The notes under the pieces are model-generated. The model made no database searches, had not been told where the DNA came from, and saw nothing but the letters and a program-made list of their open reading frames with translations. Positions 21,977 to 31,782 of a DNA stretch of 64,000 nucleotides are shown piece after piece (position 1 is the stretch's first letter; each line of letters opens with the position of its first letter). Location of the stretch: the NCBI GenBank assembly GCA_039545355.1, contig BCJJ01000005.1, positions 743,008-807,007 of the forward strand, read 5' to 3'. Position numbers and translations under genes: made by a program. Origin of the DNA: Trichosporon coremiiforme (taxonomy: Eukaryota; Basidiomycota; Tremellomycetes; Trichosporonales; Trichosporonaceae).

Positions 21977-22810
21977 ATGTCGCTTTCCTCGTCCCAGGTG
22001 ACGCTACATAGACCAGGCACGCTTGAGGACTTCAACTTCACGCTGCTCTTCGGGACATGGTTTGTCATGTGGACCACGTTCCCCATGTGGCGGGTGAGTC
22101 TCCTCCCGTCCGTCACATCGATGATCACTGACACCCGCAGGATAAGAAGTCTGTCACGATCACGTACGAGCCGCTCGGTCACAACATGTTCAGTTCGGAC
22201 GTCGCGCACTCGAAGGGCGGCCCGCCGACGCATATCCGCGGCGTCGAGAAGCTGACCGACAAGTCAGGCGCGCGCTTCGAGTGGCACGGCAAGATGTTCC
22301 TCCGTCTCGTGCACTCCAAGTGGGAGGTGCTCGGCATGGGCGAGGAGGACGGGCTGGAGTGGTGCGTCATTTGTGAGTAAACTTCTGGGCGCACTAACAG
22401 TGCCACCTGAACAACGCCTTCCGCAGTCTTACGCCTCCAACATTCATGTTTGAATGTTTGAATGTTTGCGATGTTCTAGCGGATTGCGTCCGAGACGCTT
22501 TAGGCTTCGAAGTCGAGCCTGGATATAAGAGCGAGGCTGCCGCTCAGCGTTGGGCCGTGCACTACGGTAGCTACGGTGCCTATGGCCACCACGGCACGAC
22601 TACGGTACGAAGTGAGACAGACCGCTGACACTAAAAGCCTTCCAGAAATCGATCTTCACGCCGGCGGGCTGCGACCTCCTCGCCCGCCCGAAGGACGGCG
22701 CAAACCCGAGCGAGGAGACGCGCACCAAGGTCCTCAACATCATCACGGCCAAGCTCGAGAACATCCCCGGATTCGCCAAGATGGTTGAGTCGGGTTTCCT
22801 GGTTCAGTGA
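21977..22810 (+). CDS. Small lipocalin-like (calycin) protein; middle exon uncertain
   Basis: Exons 21977-22093 and 22646-22810 are clear; exon 2 starts at 22141. The text runs through TLEDFNFTLLFGTWFVMWTT, DKKSVTITYEPLGHN, GARFEWHGKMFLRLVHSKWE and VLGMGEEDGLEW, then SIFTPAGCDLLARPKDG near the end. From memory this pattern (a Trp-rich strand, KWEVLGxGEE, then TxFTPAG) belongs to a fungal lipocalin-like family of unknown ligand. The join between GLEW and KSIFTPAG is not settled. One model ends exon 2 at 22361 and uses 22427-22613, adding about 62 residues. Another keeps WCVI at 22372 but leaves the phase unresolved. No signal peptide or membrane helix is evident. Confidence 0.6.
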
Positions 22811-23953
22811 GAGCGCGAAGAGTGTGTGAGGGCGAGGTGCGGCGCCGTCTCACCAGCCTTTCACACCTGTTTCTCCCGTCTGTGCCGCCCTCCGAGGTCC
22901 AGCTGGCTCATCCAGCATCAAGATGCACCCGCTGGGCGGTTAGTGTCTCCTCTATCTTCCGGTTCACATTTTGGTCATTTGTCAACTCTACCAAGTCTAA
23001 TAATACTCTGTAATGCGGCAATGTCATGCATTTGTTGCGTCTATCTGCGAGCGAAGCGAGCCGTGCGTATTCTCTCACTAGCTGAATCCCCGAGCAAAAC
23101 TCGGGCAGCGACTGGGCAACTGAGTACTGGCCGCAGCACACGGTGACAGTGCAATGGAAGTACGACTACTGACCTTTTTCGACCTTGATTCAACTTTGGC
23201 CACAACCCCCAGACCCCGAGTTGCGCACACTCGGCCCAGAAAGTGGTCGCCGCTCGATCGTGTTGATGTCGTGTCCTTGGCGTGCACTCTGACCACCTGT
23301 CGGCTCGCGACCGGCGAATACACCGGTACAAGATGCAGCACCGTGACTGGTTCTAGAACACCGTTGGGCGATGCTCCCTGTCGTGCGTCATTGTGGTTCT
23401 GTGGTCCTGTTTAGGTATGGGAATAGAACGGCTCCTACGACGGTCGGTGTGCCTCTGCATTCCTGTCTGCTTCACCTCGAGTCGTGCTCTAGCAGGAAGG
23501 CCGGTTCTCGTGATGGTCTTCTCTGTCCTCCAGCATCATGCAGAAGTAAATTCAATCTACCGTGAAGCGATACCAGCCAAACTGGCTCCGGTACCTCGTC
23601 CACGCAACCCTAATGCTCCAACGCATTCCCTGCACTCCAACTGTGCCTTGCCCAGAGCCTTGGTCTTCTTTGGTGTGCCTTGGCCCCAGCGATGGCCGAG
23701 GCGCTAAGGGCTTCGAACGAGGGACGAACGACGTGGCTGTGTATCGAGGCATTGGAGGGGGGTGGAAGACTCGAAACGTGGGGTCGGTGTTCCTGTGTGA
23801 CGCGGGCATCGTCGTTTCGAACATAGTTGATTGCTGCCATATCGATCTCTTCGAGATACGTTAGTGATTGACAAGTGTTCTGTTCCTTGCGACGTCGTTG
23901 ATTCAGACACGATTCATTTATTCTTCTACTAATTACATGGACCCAATGTCCAG
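22811..23953. other. Intergenic, lipocalin-like gene to HSP104 tail
   Basis: 1143 bp with no convincing gene. A 15-mer GCGAGCGAAGCGAGC at 23047-23061 is identical to one downstream of SOD2. Short open frames on both strands show no domain. Confidence 0.5.
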
Positions 23954-24295
23954 CTACTTCTTCTTTCTACTGCTGCCCCTAGTGGACCCCTTTGCAGGAG
24001 ATTCCTTGTGTTTACCGGCGCCGTCACCCTTAGCCGAAGCCTTCGCCGTCTTCGCCGTCTTCGTCTCCTTGGTCTTTGCTGCAGACTCCTTGTGCTTCTT
24101 CGCGTCGTGGTGGTCTTCGACGTCCGATCCCCCGCGATCAGCGGGAGTCTTGCGTTTCTCAGTGGTTTTCGGGGTATGCGACTTCTTCTCCTTGTTCTTG
24201 GCCGACTCGGGCTTCGCCTCCGGCTTCGGTTGCGTGGGTGACGGGTCGGGCGGTGCTGCTGCAGACCTTTTTGTACCCCGGCTCCCGGTGTTGGC
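23954..24295 (-). other. 113-codon Lys-rich open frame directly after the HSP104 stop, in frame
   Basis: Following the HSP104 TAG (24296-24298) the same frame is open from 24295 to 23957 and closes with TAG at 23954-23956. It reads like a disordered basic protein: KPEAKPESAKNKEKKSHTPK, KTKETKTAKTAKASAKG, and a final SSRKKK. It has no obvious intron link: GT dinucleotides before the stop are all at codon position 1, while nearby AG acceptors would need another phase. It may be a readthrough extension, a fossil of a longer gene, or chance in a GC-rich 3'UTR. Confidence 0.45.
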
Positions 24296-27200
24296 CTAGT
24301 CGACCTCGTCGACCTCGACGTCCATCGGGTCAGAGTCATAGTCCTCCTCCTCGCCGTCGGGGAGCTCGACCTGCGAGTCGTGGTTGGGCACGACGACGAG
24401 GCGGTTCTTGACGTTGTCGCACGTGATGTGCGCGACCTCGCCGTCGCGGATGCGGCCCTGGAGCAGGTACTTGGAGAGCGGGTTGAGGATCTCGCTCTGG
24501 ATGAGACGGGCGAGGGGACGCGCACCGTAAGAAGGCGAGTAGCCCGCGTTGGCGAGCCAGTCGAGCGCTCCCTCGTCTGGCTCGATCTTGACCTTGCGGT
24601 TGTTGGTCTCGAGGCGTTGCTGCACTTCGTCGAGGCGGACCTTGACGATCTTCTTCATGTCCGCACGCGACAGAGAGCGGTACAGGATGATCTCGTCGAT
24701 ACGGTTGATGAACTCGGGCGGGAAGGTGGCGCGGATCGCGTCCATGACCTTGTCGCGCGTCTCGGGGCGGACGGGGCCTTCGTGCGCGTCGTCGTTCAGG
24801 TACTGCGAACCGACGTTCGAGGTCATCATGATGATCGTGTTGCGGAAGTCGACGACACGTCCCTTGCCGTCCGTGAGGCGGCCGTCGTCGAGGACCTGCA
24901 GGAACAGCTGCCAGAACTCGCGCGACGCCTTCTCGATCTCATCAATGAGGATGAGAGAGTACGGGCGGCGGCGGACGGCCTCGGTCAGCTGGCCACCGGC
25001 CTCGTAGCCGACGTAACCGGGACCGGCACCGATGAGACGCGAGATCGAGTGGCGCTCAGAGTACTCTGAGGCGTCGATACGGACCATGGCCTCGTCCGAG
25101 TTGAACATCTGCTGCGCGAGAGTCTTGGCAAGCAAGGTCTTACCGGTACCCGAGGGACCGACGAGGAGGAAGGAGGCGATGGGACGGTTCTGGTTTCCGA
25201 GTCCGGAGCGGTTGAGGCGGATCGCGTTCGCGACGGCCTTGACGGCCTCGGGCTGACCGACGACCTTCTTGCTGAGGAGCTTCTCCATGTGGAGCAGCTT
25301 GGCCTTCTCGGTCTCGACGAGACGCGAGACGGGGATACCGGTCCACTTGGCGACAATGTCGGCGATCATCTCAGGCGTGACGAGTTGCTGGGTCGAACCA
25401 CGCTCCTCCTCCTTCTTCTCGAGCTCCTTGAGCTTGGCCTCACGCTGCGGAATAGCCTGGTAGCGGATGTCGGCAGCGGTGGCGAGGTCGTAACGGCGCT
25501 CGGCGTCGTCAGCACGCGAGCGGAGCTCGTCGATACGGCGGCGGAGCTCGTGGATCTCGTCGCCGAGACCCTTCTCGTTCTCGTACTCGGCCTTGAGGGG
25601 ACCGAGCTGGTCGTTGATGTCGGCAATGGCCTTTTTGGCACGCTCCAGGCGCTCCTTGGAGGCGTCGTCTTTCTCGCGCTCGAGCGCATGGACCTCGACC
25701 TCGAGACGGAGTTTGTTGCGCTCAAGTTCGTCGATGGCTTCGGGGCGGGTCTCACGGGCAACCTTGACGGCGGAAGCGGCCTCGTCGAGCAGGTCGATAG
25801 CAGAATCGGGCAGGCGACGAGCGGTCAGGTACTGTTTGGCGAGCTGGGCAGCAAGAACGAGGGCAGAGTCCATGATGCGGACACCGTGGTGGGTTTCGTA
25901 CTTGTCGCGGATACCACGCATGATGGCGACAGTGTCAGCCACCGAGGGCTCTTCGACGAGGACCTGGGCGAAACGACGCTCAAACGCAGAGTCCTTCTCA
26001 ATGTACTCGCGGTACTCGTTGAGGGTCGTAGCACCGATGACCTTGAGCTGGCCACGCGCGAGCATGGGCTTGAGCAGGTTCGCGGCGTCCATACCACCAG
26101 AAGAGTCCTTGCCAGCCTGTGATGACGTCAGCTTACTGTCCACACACACACACAAAACTCGGGGCAGAGAAATGGAGAGCGACTGGTGAGGACGGGTGAG
26201 GCGGCATGCGCCGGTCCTAGACGAGGGCTTGGAGAGAGCTGGATCCTAATGCGGCGGTAGCCTGATTACTATCTCAGGGTCTCAGCCATTAGGAACGGCT
26301 AATCGGTCTCAATTACAATCAAGTCGCCGAAACTAGCCGAAGTGGCACTCCTCCACCCAACACCACCCAAACTTCTCCTCACGAGAACTTCTCCATTTCT
26401 CCACCTTTCTCCTTCATTCTTTTCGCTTTCTGCACGAAAAGAACGCGCGCAATTTCACGTACCATGATAAGGTGAATTTCATCGATAAAAAGAATAATTT
26501 GCGTTCCTTCTTGTCCGGATTTCTCGACTTCGTTGAGAACGGCCTTGACGCGCTCCTCGTACTCTCCCTTGTACTTGGCTCCGGCCATGAGGGCACCCAT
26601 GTCGAGGGAAAGGACGCGGGAGATGAGGGAAGCGGGGACATCGCGGTCGACGATACGCTGGGCGAGGCCCTCGACGACGGCAGTCTTACCGACACCGGGC
26701 TCACCGATGAGGACGGGGTTACCCTTCGTTCGTCGGGAGAGGATACGGATGACTCGTCGGATCTCATTGTCACGGCCAATAACCGGGTCGAGCTTGCCCT
26801 CGGCAGCAAGACCGGTAAGGTCGATACAGTACTTGTGGAGCGCCTCGAAGTTGTTCTCTGCTGATCGCGAGTCGGCCTTGCGCGAGCCGCGCTTGTGCTT
26901 GAGCTCGTCCTCAAGCTTCTTCAGGTCGGTGCTCGAGTTCTTACAGATGTCTTTCATGTCGGCCGAGTCCTTGATCAGGGCCATGATGAGGTGATCGATA
27001 GCAACGAACTGGTCTCCGTTTGCCTTCTGCAGCTTCTGAGCCTCCTTCAGAACCGAGTGGTAGGACTGCGTGAGGGGAAGAGGGGGGTTCGGCGGAGGGT
27101 CGATGACGGGGCACTTGTTGAGCTTGGAGAGCGTCTGACGGCCGAACGCCTGGACGTTTCCGCCAACCTTCTCAACGGCCTCGTGCAGCAGCGTCGGCTG

Positions 27201-27459
27201 CTGCGGAGCGAGGTCCGCTCCCATGTCGGGCTCCCATAGCGTCGCGATGAGGTGAACCGGGGAGACTGCGATCTGTCAGCGTTTGCTCGAATGACATCGA
27301 TATCGATCATCAAACGTCTGCCTACTACCTCGCTCGACGTGGGAAGGCGGTCGACGATGACCGAGGTGTCGAAAACTTACCTTGGGAGTTGTGGTGCTCC
27401 TCGGCGAGGTTGAACGAGGACTTGATAGCCTCGGACGACTTGTCTGTGAAGTTGTCCAT
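24296..27459 (-). CDS. HSP104: Hsp104/ClpB-type protein disaggregase
   Basis: Three exons (27381-27459, 26463-27265, 24296-26116) encode 900 aa. Parts in order: N-terminal Clp domain; nucleotide-binding domain 1 with [14 protein letters not shown] near residue 213 and [10 protein letters not shown]; a coiled-coil M domain rich in Glu/Arg (about 400-520); nucleotide-binding domain 2 with [14 protein letters not shown] near residue 614 and [10 protein letters not shown]; and an acidic end ([18 protein letters not shown]). The acidic end is typical of cytosolic Hsp104 rather than mitochondrial Hsp78. The hexamer threads aggregated proteins with Hsp70 and Hsp40. The second intron (346 nt) is unusually long here and carries a (CA)7 tract. 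The reading frame stays open for 113 codons beyond the stop (separate entry). Upstream CCCCT elements suggest stress control. Confidence 0.96.
26141..26154. repeat. (CA)7 dinucleotide repeat in HSP104 intron 2
   Basis: Seven CA units lie close to the 3' splice site of the 346-nt second intron, between the acceptor at 26117 and the bulk of the intron. Confidence 0.85.
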
Positions 27460-27664
27460 TATTGATTAAGAAGATTTGGGTATTAACTGTGGAGAGAGGG
27501 AAGAAAAAGAGGAAACGGTGGTTCGGCCAGCGATGGTATTAATATCAGCGATGAAGAGAGTTGTGATGGTGCGCAATCCTGCGGCTGGGGCTAACGAGGG
27601 AAGCAGCATGATGTCAACTGATCGTGCAGTGTGCCCAGCGGAGGATTCGACGTCATCCGAGACT

Positions 27665-27746
27665 CCCCTCCCAGGTGCTCCTACGGTCTCGCAGGTGCCG
27701 TACAGTGGGAGACGGTTCCCAGGTACGCGAGCACCCGCGAGCCCCT
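27665..27746 (-). promoter_or_regulatory. Two stress-response-like CCCCT/AGGGG elements upstream of HSP104
   Basis: CCCCT occurs at 27665-27669 and 27742-27746, about 205 and 285 bp upstream of the HSP104 start, so AGGGG in gene orientation. In other fungi this is the Msn2/4-type stress element. A 5-mer is weak evidence. I did not find a clean three-unit heat-shock element. Confidence 0.3.
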
Positions 27747-28456
27747 GCGAGGTATGGCTGGATTCTTCTAGGTTCTAGCAGCAATTTCCGATGGGCGGGG
27801 CCAATCACCGTTCGCGCCCGCTCGGTTCAGGGTCCAGCCACGGTCAGCGCACGTGGGAGACCTCCCGGCCGTTGATCGGGACCGCTCGCTTGATGGGCTC
27901 TGCAGGGTCGCGCATCCAGGATGTGTCCAGGAAGCTCGGTCACTGCCAGGCCGTGCACCGAGCTTTTCATTGCTACCCTCGTCGACCCCGACGTTTTGAG
28001 ACACTCATCCAGCCCAATCATGCACTTCACCCCCGAAGCTACCCATGCGGGTCGCCTCGGACAACTCTCACGCTCTGCCCCTCTGGCAAATCGCAATCGA
28101 CGCTTCGGTGCATACGTGAGCCTAGCTCACTCCTGTCTAGGCCCACCTCGGAGCGTGCGCAGTTATATTTGGCCCAGGCGGGCCGGAGGGCTCAGAGGCG
28201 GTACGGTCGCCTCGCCGCCGCGATGGCAAGGGCTTGTCGCATTCATGCTTCAGAGTGGCGGGCCATGGCGGATACCGCTGAGTGGGCCGCGACGACAGCA
28301 TTGGATCGGCAGCGGGGCAGCAGGCGACCCCAGCAGTGCCCGCAGTGCGGGGGCTTGGGCGCCACGGTGCCACTGCATCGTGCAGCACGAATGATTCCGA
28401 CAAACCCTCTCGTCCACTCACCACATTCCGAGAGGAGGGCTGCTGAGCTGCTCCAT

Positions 28457-28468
28457 CCCCCCCCCCCC
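28457..28468. repeat. Poly-C tract (12 nt)
   Basis: A run of 12 C on the plus strand in the HSP104/SSL1 intergenic region. It is one of three long G/C homopolymers in the window. Confidence 0.85.
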
Positions 28469-28607
28469 GGATGATATGCATGCGATTTGTCCGTACAACG
28501 ACCGTATCTGGAGTCTGTCGACCTTTCGCTGACATCACAGAGATCGACAGCAGGAGTATCCCTGATAACGATGCACCACCGTATCGGAAAGTAGTCGGAA
28601 AGACTGG

Positions 28608-28709
28608 ATCTCAAATGGCGGCAAGCAGGCTCATAACTGATCTCAAATGGGTGCCACTGTCCTGGTCGTCATCTCAAATGCTGTCCTCCCTACAGCCTAC
28701 CTCGAATGC
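28608..28709. repeat. Phased decamer array ATCTCAAATG
   Basis: ATCTCAAATG occurs exactly at 28608, 28640 and 28671, with a diverged copy (ACCTCGAATG) at 28700. The spacings are 32, 31 and 29 bp, close to three helical turns. The array ends 399 bp before the SSL1 start. Confidence 0.6.
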
Positions 28710-29108
28710 TAACCTTGGGAGTTCTGCCGACATGCTTCCAAGCAAAGCGAAGGGTTTTCGGACATATGAGCGCCCGCCCATGCGTCGGGGTTGCGGCGGA
28801 TCGGCGGACCCCGCCCCATACCTCGGTCAGCTGGTTTTCAGGCAGTAGTGAGCTAGACCCTGGCGCTAACGTTGATGTGCGCTCTTGCAAAATGCCGCAG
28901 CATTGAAAGGATTCGAACCTGCGATCGACCTTTGCTCTGTGCCTCGACGATCGCTATCTCTTATCCCGTCCCCGCCTTTTCGCACGTGACTGACACGAGA
29001 CGCTCATGACGCTATTGTTGCAACGTGAAGTTGACCACAGCTCGCTCCGTTGTTGCTGCGCTCACCTGTCTCTCCCGCCGCTCGTACAGGTGCCATTCCT
29101 CTCTCATC

Positions 29109-30711
29109 ATGCCTGCCGACGAGCCCTACGACCCTGCGCAGTCTCCGGCCTCAGTGCTAGACTCTGATGATGACCTCGACCGCCCTGGCCCCTCGAAGAA
29201 GAGCCGGAAAGGGAAGGACAAGGCGAACGGCAAGAGTGTCAATGCCTGGGAGGAGACGTACAAGCGATCATGGGACGTCGTGAGGGAAGACGAGACCGGA
29301 GGACTTCAGGCTGCTGTCGACCAGCTCATCGCTCGAGGACGAAGGAAGCGGTACGCTAGAAAAACCTCGATTCCCAGCTGACATCAGTGCCATCCTTTCG
29401 GAGGCGCCGCTGCGACGCTCACTGGTGCGGCACATGTTCGTCGTCGTCGACCTCTCAGACTCGATGAATGACAAGGATTTCCGGCCCTCTAGGTGAGCTT
29501 ATTAGAGCGAATAATCAGCTGAACTCAGATTCGAGGTCACATTGCAATACCTTCGCTCGTTTGTGATTGAGTGGTTCGACCAGAACCCCTTGGGTCAGAT
29601 AGGCGTCATCCTTTTGCGGAACCGTCTAGCCCAGACATTGGTGCCGATGTGCGGTGAGCTTTGACGTACCGACTCTGGCAGCTAACATCAGGCAACCCGC
29701 AGGAGATTATCGAGGCGCTCGCAGACAAGCGCAAGCTGGAGCCTGCGGGCGAGCCAAGTCTGCAGAACGGTCTCGTGATGGCGCGCGGCGGCATGTCGCA
29801 CCTTCCCTCGACGTCTTCGCTCGAGGTGCTGGTGCTGTTCAGCGCCATCTCAACCGCCGACCCAGACGGCTCAATGAACATCCACCAGGTGCTCGACGAG
29901 CTCGTCTCTGCGCGCGTGCGCGTCACGATCATCAGTCTGAGTGCCGAGATCAAGATTTGTAAGCAAATCGCGGAAAGGACGGGTGGGCGCTTCGGCGTCG
30001 CGATCGACGAGGACCACTACAAGGAGCTGCTGTGGGAGACGATTCCGCCGCCGGCACAGACGATAACGGCGCCTGTGACCGCAAACGTTCGAGAAGCCCT
30101 TGCGCGTGGTGGACGTCAAGCCCCTGGCGCGCCGAAGCGGCCACCGCCACTTGGCGACCTGCTCGTCATGGGTTTCCCCACCCGCCTGCCAGGGGCAGGC
30201 GAAAGCTTCTGCGCCTGCCACGGCCTTCTCAAGCGTGGAGGGTACATGTGCCCCCGCTGCGGGGCGAAGCTCTGCGACGTCCCGACAGACTGCGAGGTGT
30301 GTGGCCTCATGGTCGTTAGTAGCCCGCACCTGGCTCGATCGTGAGTTTTGCTTTCTGCCACGCCACACTGACGCCAGATTCTGGCTCCTGTTCCCAGTGT
30401 CCAAGTACGACACGCTCGGCCGCGGCGTCCTCAGCAAAGGGGCCGTCCATGCCGAGTGCTTTGGATGCGATGTGCCGTTCCCGACTGTGAGTTCCGGGGT
30501 CAGCCTCGACAACTGACAAACAGGCGGAAGAGCTCGCGGATGCACCGATGCCGCAGGACGAAAATATCTCCTCCAGCGGGCGATACCGATGTGCCAAGTG
30601 CAAGAATGACTTTTGCTCGGACTGTGACCTCTAGTGAGTTTATGACCCGCTGCTGCACTAACTCTCAGTGTTCACGAGACGCTGCACACGTGTCCCGGCT
30701 GCTCTCAATAG
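29109..30711 (+). CDS. SSL1: TFIIH core subunit Ssl1/p44
   Basis: Seven exons (29109-29350, 29388-29492, 29529-29653, 29692-30340, 30378-30486, 30524-30633, 30669-30711) encode 460 aa. After a charged N-terminus, WEETYKRSWDVVREDETG is the typical Ssl1 lead-in. A von Willebrand A-like domain follows with VVVDLSDSMNDKDFRPSR near residue 95. A first zinc site is at about 331-362 (CACHGLL, YMCPRCGAKLCDVPTDCEVC). The C-terminal C4C4 RING-like domain has CFGCDVPF, YRCAKCKNDFCSDCDLYVHE and THTCPGC-type spacing. In TFIIH, p44 stimulates the XPD helicase for transcription start and excision repair. The start at 29109 is preferred to the in-frame ATG at 29025 because the added residues look like leader sequence. 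It converges with DIB1 (125 bp between stops). Confidence 0.95.
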
Positions 30712-30836
30712 ATTCAGTAGATCGATACACCAATCAAAAATGATGAGAGCTCCAACTACAGGGTTGCTAGCAGTGTATGCATTTTCTACAATATTCTAAT
30801 ACAAGATCATAATTGGGGGGCCGAGTGTTCGAGGGG

Positions 30837-31455
30837 CTAGTACTTGTGTCTCGTCGAGTAGTCCTTGGGCGCGACGACGAGACCGCGTCCCTTGGATGCG
30901 CCGCGGTACACCGTCTCGATGATGTCGATCATTTCCTGCTTGTCCGTGATGGCCCAGTTGATCTTGTTGTTGTTACCCGTGCCGAGGTCGATCATGATGT
31001 GCTTGTTGCGGTAGAAGAACATGAGCGTGCACGCGTCGTACAGTTCGTACATCTTTGTGAAGTCGGGCACCTCGGTGATGTCGACGAGGTACGTGATGGC
31101 AAAGTTTTGCACCTTCTCCGACACGGCGTACAGCGTCTCGTCCATCGCCATGCACTCTGAGTCGTGGTCGTGCCCGAAACGGATGCACACGACGCGGTCC
31201 TCCTCGACTAGGATCGCCTGGTCGACGTGCCACCCGGAGTGGAGACTGAGGTTAGCTACAAAGCACAGACGTCCTAGCTAGGGAGGGAGATACAGGCATA
31301 TTCTGCCCGTGTGTTATTGTCGGAGAGGGCGGGACATGACTCGACACAGAAGCAGCGCCAACGTCAACTCGAACACTGACGCTGCTTTAGATTGGGAGAA
31401 TAAGAGAACAGTACAGGGGGGTTTTGAACACTCACTGGGTCATGAAATACGACAT
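30837..31455 (-). CDS. DIB1: U5 snRNP thioredoxin-like protein Dib1/Dim1 (15 kDa)
   Basis: Two exons (31436-31455, 30837-31245) encode 142 aa; exon 1 holds only 20 coding nucleotides. The joined N-terminus MSYFMTHLHSGWHVDQAIL and VVCIRFGHDHD, then the ending GRGLVVAPKDYSTRHKY, are nearly invariant in Dib1/TXNL4A. The thioredoxin fold lacks the catalytic CxxC pair. Dib1 is a U5/tri-snRNP component that leaves during spliceosome activation. The 190-nt intron is longer than most in the window. Confidence 0.97.
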
Positions 31456-31782
31456 GGCGACACGTAATAGCCTTTGCGGCGCGGGTGTGTGGTCGACGAG
31501 TCAAGAGGAGGAAGTCGAGTAATTTCAGTGGCAACACGACAATCTTTCCAGAAGTGTGACGCAAGGGTGGTGGTTGCCGATTTGCTTCCGCGCGAGCGTT
31601 GGTGGCGATCGGTCCTTCATGACCGACCAAGGACTCCTCTTTGATGGGGAGCTCGCCTCTTCTTGCAACACGACCCTTATCACGATCAGTGTCGCAGCAC
31701 CAAGGAGGCCATGAGACCATGAAGACATGCATAATTGCAAAGACATTAAGATAATGGATTAATGCTACATTTTCTAAGAAAT
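31456..31782. other. Short intergenic region, MFS transporter 3' end to DIB1 start
   Basis: 327 bp between two minus-strand genes. It should hold the DIB1 promoter and the transporter terminator. No gene or repeat is seen. Confidence 0.5.

Larger units (their letters stand above)
27460..29108. other. Divergent intergenic region, HSP104 / SSL1
   Basis: 1649 bp, one of the larger gaps. The HSP104 side has CCCCT motifs at 27665-27669 and 27742-27746. A 12-C run is at 28457-28468, a phased decamer array at 28608-28709, and a tRNA B-box-like match near 28908 without a foldable tRNA. The longest frame (27791-28474) has random-looking composition and I do not call it. Confidence 0.5.

Noticed and set aside
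23868..24299. 143-codon plus-strand frame with hydrophobic runs, as a membrane protein
   Set aside because: It is the exact antisense of the Lys-rich frame after HSP104; the Phe/Leu/Ser runs are reverse complements of Lys/Glu codons.
27760..27790. Heat-shock element upstream of HSP104
   Set aside because: TTC/GAA units there are not arranged in alternating 5-bp steps, so the match is not convincing.
27791..28474. 227-codon open frame upstream of SSL1
   Set aside because: Composition is random for GC-rich DNA, it contains the poly-C tract in its tail, and no domain is visible.
28905..28985. Possible tRNA gene on the minus strand
   Set aside because: GGTTCGAATCC matches a B box, but the T stem pairs badly (GCAGG with CCTTT), no acceptor partner for CAATGCT exists upstream, and no D-arm or A box fits.
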